A DNA stretch of 8,072 bases from Roseivirga sp. UBA6061 (GCA_002427745.1 DIYF01000030.1:1-8072); one strand, 5' to 3'; counted from the stretch's first letter, positions 1 through 7,004 are shown. Translations and numbers: made by a program. The notes: a model not told the origin generated them from the letters alone.

Positions 1-463
1 AACCAAAACCACAGGCGGGTGCAGGAGAATCTGGTTCCAGGCCGGTCATTTGAATATAATCGGGCCTGTAATTGAAGGTGCGCCTGAAAATAAGCTGTTC
101 TGTACCTGGCTCTTCATTTGTAAAACTTTGTGACTGATTATCAGAGGCACTGCTTCCTACAGCGATATTACCCTTTAGCGTAATACCGCTGACCGATTGT
201 CCTATATCACAGGTGAGCTGCCCCATAATCACTTCAACCTCATATTGTTGCTGAGCCTGAATTTTGCTTGCCCCCAGCAGGGAAGCCATGAAAATCATCA
301 TAGCGAGCGTTGTTCTGAAAAGTCTGTTTGATACTCTGTCATCATAGATTGACAATGACTGACTTTCTATCAAGTGGTCTTCGCGACCATTTCCGGTTGA
401 TTGCCCTTGATTTATCATTCTTTTGCTAGTTCCTGATTGTCTAATAATTGAGATAGTCTTCAT
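1..463 (-). CDS. Exported protein of unknown function, N-terminal part only (runs off left edge)
   Basis: An open frame starts at the ATG at 460-463 (minus strand) and stays open for 154 codons to the window edge. It is too incomplete to assign a family. The first 45 or so residues are polar. They are followed by a hydrophobic core (TTLAMMIFMASLLGA) ending in SKIQA, after which cleavage would leave QQQYEVEV, so this looks like a Sec signal peptide with an unusually long N-region. The mature part begins beta-like (VEVIMGQLTCDIGQ, then ITLKGNIAVGSS). The start lies only 4 nt after the stop of the giant protein upstream, so the gene belongs to the same operon. An in-frame ATG at 416-418 is an alternative start that shortens the N-region by 15 residues; both have weak purine-rich stretches upstream. 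In Bacteroidota, SpvB-like giant proteins are often followed by a large Rhs-type protein, so this may be the start of one. That is inference: no YD repeat is visible in the part available. Confidence 0.75.
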   Translation of the reverse strand, partial: MKTISIIRQSGTSKRMINQGQSTGNGREDHLIESQSLSIYDDRVSNRLFRTTLAMMIFMASLLGASKIQAQQQYEVEVIMGQLTCDIGQSVSGITLKGNIAVGSSASDNQSQSFTNEEPGTEQLIFRRTFNYRPDYIQMTGLEPDSPAPACGFG

Positions 464-467
464 AGTA

Positions 468-3400
468 TTACCAGCCTTCTGCCCTTACTTCGTAGATGCC
501 GCCTGTACATGAACCGCAGATAATCTTGAATGCCATGATATCCACCACGATATGATCGCTTTCCACCTTATACCTCACCTCAATGTCTTTGACACTCACG
601 TTCTGCCAGTCAATACCAGACTCATTCAAGCCCTCATAGGCCGACATATTCATATCGATATAGGTTCTGCTCAAGGTGAATGAACCTTCCCCACTGACTC
701 CGCTCAACTGGCCATCCAGATCTGTGGCAAAGTCCTGAGGGTTATAAGAACCTGCGGGAATAGTATAGTCACCGTATCTTCCATCTTCCGGAATAACTCC
801 CAGATAAGTCTCCTCACCTGAAACAGATCCCGGATCGGCACTTGGGTTATGACGGGTTAGTGAACCCACATCCGCATTCAATCTGTTCATTCTGCCAGAC
901 CTGATTATTCTGATATTACTGGCTGTAGTAATATCAGGGGCCGCATTTTGTTGTGATGCCTGCACCTTCAAACTTTCCGTAACATGGTCTACTTCCTCCA
1001 CATGGAAAAGTGCCTGGGTGCCATCTCCCAATTCTATCAGGTCACCTCGGGTGAATTGCTTCAGATCACATACCTCTCCGGTAGCTAATTTCAATTTATC
1101 CCCCTCCAGGACAAAGGCAGCATCAATGAGCTTACCTTCAGACGAAGCCTTATCACTCATTCCTTCATACTCCCAACTAGCCCGGTAGGCATTGCTTACA
1201 TAGAAGTTCTCAAATTCATCATAGCTTTTATTCACTACCGGGCGTCCGGTATATTTATCGAAAGCCAAAGGTTCTGTATGGTGATAAATACCATCCTGGT
1301 AAGTTGTGGTTTTCTTTACAATAGCCGGATAACTGACCACCTTGGTGGCTGCATGGGTTGCCACCGCTCCATCAGTTGAAAAGAGAGAAGGAACTGCTTT
1401 GGCGATAATGGGAAGGCCAAATGTGATACCAAAAGTGACATCCACTTCTATATTCGCATCAAAAAGCTCTTCGCTAAAGTACTTCTGTGCCAGTGTGACA
1501 TCTACTTCCCTACCCGGATATACCTCTTCATAAGTACCATATGCATCGTCAAGTACTTTTACCTTCTCACCATTCTCATAGTACTTATACTCTTGTTTTG
1601 AGACCAGTCTACCAACGTTAGCATCTTCAGGTCCTGAATAGTTTCCGGAATAGGTAGCCATTCTCTCTACCTGACCATGCATGTTGTTCAGGATGAAACT
1701 AAACCCCTGAGCGGCCAGTTCCCGCTTATAGAAATGGTTGAATAAACCGCCAAACACAAAATCAAAGTCCTGCTCGTGTTCCATTTCCGTAGTTTCAACA
1801 AGCAAAGGATGTCTCTTAGCGGTATGATACTCATGGACCGTAAACCCTGTATTAGTCTCACCTCTGTGAATGTTTTCAATGGTCACCTTCGAGTATCCTA
1901 CTGAGGGAGATGGATAGATACTTTCGCCAATCGGACCTTCCTGTTCTTTCTTATCTCCACCCGCAATCAGCTTACTCAGGATACCCTGTCCTTCGCGATC
2001 CAGATAATCCACCATGATATTTTCCTCTCTTATGGATTGAGGCTCGTAGGTGGCTACACCACTACTAATCTCATTACCTGTCTCCTCATCAATGGTTGTA
2101 TAAGAATACTCACTTCCATAGAGCACCGGGTTACTTTCCAATCCCTGATCAAAGGTCATCAGTCTTTTCACCCGAAGTCCTCCGCCTCTCTTGGGTAACG
2201 GTGTGGGAATTCTGAAATAAGAGTTTTCTTCATTGTACTCTCCACAGATTGGAGCACTATATGCAGTCAGTAAAGTTTCTCTCATTTCCCACAGCTGTCT
2301 TGCCACTTTCCCAGCCCCGCCATCATTCAATAATCCGTCAGAAACATAGCAGTCTCCGTTTGGATCGAGTAATCCGATTCTTTCCTTTTGTGTGTAGTCC
2401 TTACAGACAGACTTAGGTATCTGATCACTTGTGAGCTTCAACTCTATGACCTGTTTTGTGGCCCCATCAACATTGGCAGAAATAACATTTACCTCATCAA
2501 CAGAGGCATAGCCTGTGATGAATTCAGAATTACAATTATTGATAGCCGGAGATGGCCCTCGGTTCAGCAGTTGATATAAGAATTTGAAATAAATCTTTCT
2601 TGTAGTTCCGACATATCTCTCTGTCAGCATAGCCTGAAGCCTGTTTAAAAGTGCTGGATCAGCTCCCTCCATAATGCCAATGCTCTCAGGGTCAATCAGG
2701 AAGGTATTGTCATTTCCTCCCGGAACGAGTGAGGCCATTACATGTGCCTCCTGATCCTGAACATACTGGTAATCATCAGACTCATATTGTACATGAATCT
2801 CGCCTCCGGAAGGCAGTTTAATGACTTTGAGTTGCCATACAGCCGGGTCAAAAATATCACCTGTCGAGCCATCTTCATTGATGAAAGGTGTGTTAGACCT
2901 TTGCTTCTGATCCAGCCAGGTACGCATAGCAGCATTTCTGCCCGCACCATCAGGTTGGTAACTACCCCAGGCATCTGAATTAAATTCAGAGTAGTCCGGA
3001 TTCTGATTCGCAGCGGTTTGGATTCTGACATCATCCACCGTACGGTATTTGGCAGGATACTGTGATTGATCAGGATAAGCATACTCGAATTGATATGGAC
3101 TGATCCTGATATTTTCGCCTATTTCATTGACATGCCCATTGTATTCGAAATACACTGACTTAAGAGTCAACTTTCCCCTGCCGCTGTTAGTATTGGGAGC
3201 ATTTTTAGCCAGCTCATTGGCAGCTGAAGCATATACAAAATGTACCGTCTTAATAGCGTCTGTATTAGAAGGCACCTTGATAGTTCCGTTAGCCTCTCTC
3301 ACCAAAAGGCCATTATCGTCCTTAGGAAAAGCGCTGATGGGATACAGTTCTATCTTGTCCAGTCTTTTCAGCCTATCATTGGATTTAGCTCCATCCAGTA

Positions 3401-5573
3401 GCGCGTTTTTACCTGGCAAAGCCGCAAAAGAGTCTCCAGCCCTGTCTGACAAATGGAATATCGCTACATGGCTTTTGGTTTCTATACTCTGCATGTAGTA
3501 AATTTCCTTCTCACCACTTACCACTGAGCCAATATCATCACGGGTATCAGACAGGGTATTTCTTTGATACTCAAGCCCGTTGTACGGAGTCCTCCAGTTG
3601 TACCACTTATTGTGCTCTCCGCCCTGACCGTAGACCTTTTTATAGTTGAATCGGGTATAGCCTCCAAAATCGTCTATAGTAGGACCATCCAGTCCTCTGT
3701 CTATATAATCGGGCGTAGTAATTTCCGTAAGCAGGAAGCTGGAAGCGTAGGCTCCGTATTTTCGCTGCCCCATCTTAAGCTTGGGTGCATCATATACCCT
3801 ATCTACCTCATTGGCAGGAAAATGTACCCTGCTATAGTTCTGAATAGTCCCCCCCGATACACCTAAGCTATAAGTCTCCTCATTTTTGTTATAAACAGGT
3901 AATCCATAGATATATCTGAGTCCGTTTTCATTGAAAATAGCCAGCTCTCCAATATTGTCCTGCAGGGTTTCATCGTACTTATGAGCCAGCGTGATCAGGT
4001 CTTTTCTTTTGGAATAAGCCTTATAGCTTGGGTTCAGTCCTGAAGTATATACATCCTTGTTCAGGTTAAAGCCAATAAAGGATGATCTGCCGGAGCGTTC
4101 ATTATTGTTTGGACTGTATGAAAAGGAGCCGGATTCAGCTAAGGTATAGTCATAGTTACCAACAGAGGCACTAAATTTCTCATCATCCATATCAGCACCC
4201 AGGCTGCCTCCCATATCGTTGTTGAACCTGAAGAACACTGGTTCGTCCACCGTCTGATCACTGAGTTTTGAAAAACCCGAGCCAACAGGAAATCTGTCCC
4301 AGTCTTTAAGCTCTGATTTTTTGTTACCAATACCAATGTCGAGTCCCGCACCAATGGCCTTACCTATCGATAGCTCTCCACCCAATTGACGAATTTCAAA
4401 GGAGCTTTTTGCTCCTTTCGGACCAAAGTGCCCGATATTCCGGTGATGAAGTCTGAAACCACCACCAACTCCCTCACCGGTCACGACAAACTGATCGGCC
4501 TGGTTGAAAGGGACTCCCAGGATTGTATCTTTCTTGCTGAAAGTTGATCCCCCATCAACTCCATAATCCATGAGATTTTCGCTGAGCGTTTCCGTATCCA
4601 TGCTGGCATCACCACTGTACATATAGCCATAGGCATTCGAACGAACTGAGTCCAGATTTTCCTGCCAGGTATAGGTACCTCGAATATTGGTCGTTCTACC
4701 TGCCGGTATATTGGTCAGATTCTTTTGGAGAGCAAATGACAGGTTGATGGATTTACCCTGATAGGGCTGTAGTGTAGCAGGTTTTGGAGACTGAGAAGAA
4801 ATATAGAGTCCGTAAATACTTGAAGACAGTTCACTCAGGGCAGTCCTGGCCATTCCCTCCGGAGAGTATTTCTCTTCCAAAGCACTTGTGGAAAACCGGA
4901 AATTCGCATCTGAAGTAAGTTTTTCAAGCTGATCATCACTATCATCTTTCATTTTCTCGAAAATCTTACCAGGGTTAAGACCAAGAGAAAAGCCGCTTGA
5001 TCCATTATCAACCCCATACCCAATATTCAGAATACCACTGCCAAAACTGATACCAAAGTTATCATTGACTCCAAACCCCTTATAGTTATTATAGCGATAG
5101 GTACGACCAACACTTATACCCGGAATATCTTTGCTGAAAAACTCATAAGCAGCGCTTCCCCCTACCGTAGCTGTCCAGTTTTTTGGAGCTTTGTTATAAT
5201 TGGTTACAGCTTTATTCTTGTAATCGTCTGGTAAGCCTTTAGCAGCCCTGTTAATAGCACCAGCGTTGAGTGTCCAGCCGTACCCTACCCAGGAGGCCTC
5301 TTCATCTGCCATCACCCCACTATGGTAAGAGAGAGACAATGGATAGCTACTGCCATGAGGCCCAGGCACTTCAATAAGTGGCAGATTATAGGTAAAGTCA
5401 CCGGTAAAGTCGTTGACCATATTCGTGGTAGCTACCGGTTCAAAACTCGTGAACTCAGGCTGTGTCGGTCCTGATGTGAGCGCAAAAGATATTGTGGGTA
5501 AAACGGCTGAAACAACCATATTCAAAGCCACAAACAGTGCTAAAAATCTGAAAAGCTTTTTTCTGGATCTCAT
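468..5573 (-). CDS. Giant exported SpvB/Rhs-shell-like protein, 1701 aa
   Basis: Residues 1-31 form a signal peptide: basic MRSRKK, a hydrophobic core, and likely cleavage after ISFA. The N-terminal domain carries the pattern typical of SpvB/TcdB/Rhs-type shells: DFTGDFTYNLPL at 55-66, PGPHGSSYPLSLSYHSG at 70-86, and WVGYGWTLNAGAINR at 95-109. A glycine-rich block QFVVTGEGVGGGFR (361-374) and later stretches VHEYHT (1246-1251) and FDKYTGRPVVNKSYDEF (1438-1454) resemble what I recall of large uncharacterised Bacteroidota proteins that sit next to Rhs proteins. Canonical YD repeats, an Rhs core PxxxxDPxG motif, a recognisable toxin domain and a T9SS C-terminal sorting domain are not visible. 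The protein ends in a CGSC motif (1686-1689). It is predicted to leave the cytoplasm and either decorate the cell surface or assemble a shell with the next gene's product. The ATG choice is supported by the signal peptide starting at once and by a GAGGA overlapping the preceding stop. The export and shell-like N-terminus are well supported; the biological role is unknown. Confidence 0.9.
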   Translation of the reverse strand: MRSRKKLFRFLALFVALNMVVSAVLPTISFALTSGPTQPEFTSFEPVATTNMVNDFTGDFTYNLPLIEVPGPHGSSYPLSLSYHSGVMADEEASWVGYGWTLNAGAINRAAKGLPDDYKNKAVTNYNKAPKNWTATVGGSAAYEFFSKDIPGISVGRTYRYNNYKGFGVNDNFGISFGSGILNIGYGVDNGSSGFSLGLNPGKIFEKMKDDSDDQLEKLTSDANFRFSTSALEEKYSPEGMARTALSELSSSIYGLYISSQSPKPATLQPYQGKSINLSFALQKNLTNIPAGRTTNIRGTYTWQENLDSVRSNAYGYMYSGDASMDTETLSENLMDYGVDGGSTFSKKDTILGVPFNQADQFVVTGEGVGGGFRLHHRNIGHFGPKGAKSSFEIRQLGGELSIGKAIGAGLDIGIGNKKSELKDWDRFPVGSGFSKLSDQTVDEPVFFRFNNDMGGSLGADMDDEKFSASVGNYDYTLAESGSFSYSPNNNERSGRSSFIGFNLNKDVYTSGLNPSYKAYSKRKDLITLAHKYDETLQDNIGELAIFNENGLRYIYGLPVYNKNEETYSLGVSGGTIQNYSRVHFPANEVDRVYDAPKLKMGQRKYGAYASSFLLTEITTPDYIDRGLDGPTIDDFGGYTRFNYKKVYGQGGEHNKWYNWRTPYNGLEYQRNTLSDTRDDIGSVVSGEKEIYYMQSIETKSHVAIFHLSDRAGDSFAALPGKNALLDGAKSNDRLKRLDKIELYPISAFPKDDNGLLVREANGTIKVPSNTDAIKTVHFVYASAANELAKNAPNTNSGRGKLTLKSVYFEYNGHVNEIGENIRISPYQFEYAYPDQSQYPAKYRTVDDVRIQTAANQNPDYSEFNSDAWGSYQPDGAGRNAAMRTWLDQKQRSNTPFINEDGSTGDIFDPAVWQLKVIKLPSGGEIHVQYESDDYQYVQDQEAHVMASLVPGGNDNTFLIDPESIGIMEGADPALLNRLQAMLTERYVGTTRKIYFKFLYQLLNRGPSPAINNCNSEFITGYASVDEVNVISANVDGATKQVIELKLTSDQIPKSVCKDYTQKERIGLLDPNGDCYVSDGLLNDGGAGKVARQLWEMRETLLTAYSAPICGEYNEENSYFRIPTPLPKRGGGLRVKRLMTFDQGLESNPVLYGSEYSYTTIDEETGNEISSGVATYEPQSIREENIMVDYLDREGQGILSKLIAGGDKKEQEGPIGESIYPSPSVGYSKVTIENIHRGETNTGFTVHEYHTAKRHPLLVETTEMEHEQDFDFVFGGLFNHFYKRELAAQGFSFILNNMHGQVERMATYSGNYSGPEDANVGRLVSKQEYKYYENGEKVKVLDDAYGTYEEVYPGREVDVTLAQKYFSEELFDANIEVDVTFGITFGLPIIAKAVPSLFSTDGAVATHAATKVVSYPAIVKKTTTYQDGIYHHTEPLAFDKYTGRPVVNKSYDEFENFYVSNAYRASWEYEGMSDKASSEGKLIDAAFVLEGDKLKLATGEVCDLKQFTRGDLIELGDGTQALFHVEEVDHVTESLKVQASQQNAAPDITTASNIRIIRSGRMNRLNADVGSLTRHNPSADPGSVSGEETYLGVIPEDGRYGDYTIPAGSYNPQDFATDLDGQLSGVSGEGSFTLSRTYIDMNMSAYEGLNESGIDWQNVSVKDIEVRYKVESDHIVVDIMAFKIICGSCTGGIYEVRAEGW
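910..937. repeat. Perfect 11-bp inverted repeat inside the giant gene
   Basis: The arms CTGATATTACT (910-920) and AGTAATATCAG (927-937) are exact reverse complements separated by 6 nt (GGCTGT). The hairpin lies inside the coding sequence, around residues 1546-1555. There is no T-run on either side, so it does not look like an intrinsic terminator. It could be chance, an mRNA structure or a binding site. Confidence 0.6.
4398..4418. repeat. Perfect 8-bp hairpin inside the giant gene
   Basis: AAAGGAGC (4398-4405) and GCTCCTTT (4411-4418) are exact complements around a five-T loop. In the mRNA (minus strand) this pairs an internal AAAGGAG with CTCCTTT, so a Shine-Dalgarno-like stretch would be hidden in the stem. 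It codes for the GPKGAKSSF region near residue 390. No T-run follows in the transcribed direction. Confidence 0.5.
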
Positions 5574-5582
5574 ATTCCTCTA
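5574..5582 (-). promoter_or_regulatory. Possible ribosome binding site overlapping the lipoprotein stop codon
   Basis: Read on the minus strand the junction is TAG-AGGAAT-ATG. The lipoprotein's TAG stop supplies the first G of a GAGGA element directly before the ATG of the giant protein. The spacing of 2-3 nt is shorter than ideal, and Bacteroidota depend little on such sites. Translational coupling between the two genes is therefore likely to matter as much as the site itself. Confidence 0.35.
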
Positions 5583-6230
5583 GTTCATATTGATTTGAGG
5601 TACATTGGTAAGTATTGATGTACCATAGGTAAAATTGTTGACGCCCGTACTCCAGAACGGGTCTTCGAATGTGAGCGTGACTTCTGCTAAATCCTCCTGA
5701 AAAGCACCACAACTATATTCCTTCGGTTGAAAGACCGCTGTAAAAATCACCCGATTGAGTAACTCATTGTATCCTTCGTAATTAACCAGAACGGGAGGGT
5801 AAATACTGGATCCGACAGACATACTGATGTACTGATCACCACTAAAACTGAGAGCATTCATGCGCGCTTTATAGGCCCCCTCACTGCCTACCTTATGATA
5901 AAGCAGGTTTATTCCATTCTCTTCAGGTTCGATTAATATGCGAAATGTCAGTCCGCATTGATAGTTGGATTTTGCTTGCTGATACCCTGCCGAATCAATG
6001 ACAGCTTTACTACTGAGCAAGTCTCTGAACCCCAGGTAATCTGCAGGCAGGTAAAGCGCACTTATGTTAATCTTATTGACCTGCTTAACCTTCTTTAACT
6101 GGTTGGATTCATCATGAATCCATTCCTGATAGTCCGCCCAGCTTAGCATTCCTTTGTCTGAACCACATGCTGAAAAGAGCAGGGCCGAAACAAAAACCAA
6201 CAAACAGGCTCTGATGATCTTACTGTCCAT
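5580..6230 (-). CDS. Putative lipoprotein of unknown function, 216 aa
   Basis: The N-terminus MDSKIIRACLLVFVSALLFSAC is a type II signal peptide: a short charged region, a hydrophobic core and a lipobox LFSAC with the lipidated cysteine at residue 22. The following GSDKG is not strongly acidic, so a surface-export signal of the usual Bacteroidota lipoprotein type is uncertain. The mature part has an early polar segment (WADYQEWIHDESNQLKKVK, 31-49), then LYLPADYLGFRDL (59-71), then a probably beta-rich remainder. Two further cysteines, C92 and C174, could form a disulfide in the periplasm. The segment W..D..N.L..(x)..LY.P..Y resembles orphan Bacteroidota lipoproteins I recall, but I cannot name a family. 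Its ATG lies inside the last codons of the preceding gene (11-nt overlap) and its stop is 6 nt before the giant protein, so it is probably co-expressed with and functionally tied to that protein. Confidence 0.85.
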   Translation of the reverse strand: MDSKIIRACLLVFVSALLFSACGSDKGMLSWADYQEWIHDESNQLKKVKQVNKINISALYLPADYLGFRDLLSSKAVIDSAGYQQAKSNYQCGLTFRILIEPEENGINLLYHKVGSEGAYKARMNALSFSGDQYISMSVGSSIYPPVLVNYEGYNELLNRVIFTAVFQPKEYSCGAFQEDLAEVTLTFEDPFWSTGVNNFTYGTSILTNVPQINMN

Positions 6231-6762
6231 GATACTGTTTGTTAAGTGCCTCTAAAAGTTCTTCAGTAATATCCAGGCTTCCTTTGCCATAGAGCACGTT
6301 TCCGTCACTGCTGGTGCCCAATATGAAATCATAACCCTGCGCTTTACCGTAGGCCTCTGTAAAGCTGTTAATCTGATTCAGAACACTCTGCATCACTTCA
6401 TTGTCCTGCTTTTCAGATTGCTCGGTGATAGCCTGTGCATACTGTTGTAACTGGCTTTCCTGAGAGGCAAGCAATTGTCGCTGTCTTTTCAACTCTGCCT
6501 TTGACATCTTAGCCTGTCCCTCGTTAAATGCAGCCAGAGACCGGTTAAATTCGGCTTTCAGGGTATCAAGGTTGGCCTGCCATGCCTCCTTTTGCTTAGT
6601 AAATTTGGCCTGAGCGGCTTTGGTACCATCATAACCATAAATCAACTCGACCGATCGTACGTAGCCAATTTTAGCTCCTGAATCTTTTGTTATAAATGAG
6701 TCAAAAAGAACAACGGCAAATACAACACCTAGTCCTAATAAAACGTTTTTAACTGATTTCAT
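6220..6762 (-). CDS. OmpH/Skp-like periplasmic coiled-coil chaperone candidate, 180 aa
   Basis: Family members (OmpH/Skp) are periplasmic holdases that bind unfolded outer-membrane or exported proteins. The architecture fits: a hydrophobic N-terminal segment (residues 6-24), then KIGYVRSVELIYGY (31-44) matching the conserved first strand, a long alanine/glutamine/lysine-rich helical coiled coil (about 47-135), then GYDFILGTSSDGNVLYG (143-159) and SLDITEELLEALN (162-174), which is the usual C-terminal strand and helix of the family. The length is in the usual range. No clean AxA cleavage site directly follows the hydrophobic segment; SGA at 28-30 is possible, otherwise the protein may stay anchored in the inner membrane. 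It is the first gene of the operon that encodes the giant protein, rather than lying beside bamA, where the housekeeping copy is usual. This suggests a dedicated chaperone. No Shine-Dalgarno sequence precedes the ATG. Confidence 0.88.
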   Translation of the reverse strand: MKSVKNVLLGLGVVFAVVLFDSFITKDSGAKIGYVRSVELIYGYDGTKAAQAKFTKQKEAWQANLDTLKAEFNRSLAAFNEGQAKMSKAELKRQRQLLASQESQLQQYAQAITEQSEKQDNEVMQSVLNQINSFTEAYGKAQGYDFILGTSSDGNVLYGKGSLDITEELLEALNKQYHGQ

Positions 6763-6786
6763 ATTAGTTATATATCATATTCAGAT

Positions 6787-6804
6787 TGATACTACTTAGT
6801 ATCA
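6787..6804. promoter_or_regulatory. Perfect inverted repeat, operator or 5'-leader hairpin candidate
   Basis: TGATACTA (6787-6794) and TAGTATCA (6797-6804) are exact complements around a CT centre. It sits 25 bp upstream of the ATG of the OmpH-like gene. The two-base centre is too tight for a good RNA loop, so a dimeric DNA-binding protein site is the more natural reading. Function is inferred from symmetry and position only. Confidence 0.45.
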
Positions 6805-6823
6805 GCAGCCTAAGACAGGTGAG

Positions 6824-6841
6824 CATTTTTTTAAAAAAATG
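6824..6841. repeat. 18-bp perfect palindrome CA-T7-A7-TG
   Basis: The sequence reads identically on both strands: CA, seven T, seven A, TG. It lies about 60 bp upstream of the first gene of the operon and overlaps the candidate -7 element on the minus strand. T-tract/A-tract junctions are flexible and easily opened, so it could aid promoter melting or bind a nucleoid protein. It is unlikely to be a terminator because it lacks a GC stem. Confidence 0.5.
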
Positions 6842-6868
6842 TAGTCTTTTCACAGGCGAACCGAACAA
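6836..6868 (-). promoter_or_regulatory. Candidate promoter of the minus-strand operon
   Basis: On the minus strand TTG (6868-6866) is followed after 22 bp by TACATTTT (6843-6836), one mismatch from the Bacteroidota -7 consensus TAnnTTTG. Transcription would begin near 6830, giving a leader of about 65 nt that contains the TGATACTA inverted repeat. The match is modest and other starts are possible. Confidence 0.3.
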
Positions 6869-6962
6869 CACACTCATTACATCATCAAATCTTCTGATTG
6901 ATACTTGATTTGATTCAATGCTTTTGTGCAGGCTTTCCTGGAGAGGTCATCAGAGAAAGGAG

Positions 6963-6979
6963 AAAAAATCTGATTTTTT
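6963..6979. repeat. A/T-only inverted repeat upstream of the acyltransferase gene
   Basis: AAAAAAT (6963-6969) and ATTTTTT (6973-6979) are exact complements around CTG. A stem without G:C pairs is weak as RNA, so this is more likely an A/T-rich promoter-proximal element than a terminator. Confidence 0.35.
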
Positions 6980-7004
6980 TGATACCAACATTCAACAAAG
7001 CCTG

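Noticed and set aside
468..1100. C-terminal toxin or T9SS sorting domain at the end of the giant protein
   Set aside because: I looked for catalytic motifs of common polymorphic toxin tips and for the type A/B sorting-domain pattern. None is visible; the end is a beta-like stretch with CGSC.
2738..3082. 114-codon minus-strand frame inside the giant gene
   Set aside because: It is an out-of-frame shadow on the same strand as a well-supported gene, with an implausible composition. The frames at 1688, 4139 and 5455 are rejected for the same reason.
3069..3110. Inverted repeat ATCAGGAT / ATCCTGAT with a 26-nt loop
   Set aside because: An 8-bp stem with so long a loop is expected by chance in a window of this size and lies within coding sequence.
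3127..3498. 123-codon plus-strand open frame opposite the giant gene
   Set aside because: It lies wholly antisense to a long, clearly coding frame with family motifs, has no start signal or recognisable domain, and is a mirror of the other strand's codon use. The same holds for the smaller plus-strand frames at 1342, 2388, 2742 and 3564.
2161..6853. Repeated 10-mer AGTCTTTTCA at about 2161, 3361 and 6844
   Set aside because: Two copies encode the common Lys-Arg-Leu run in the giant protein and the third has unrelated flanks, so chance and codon preference explain it.
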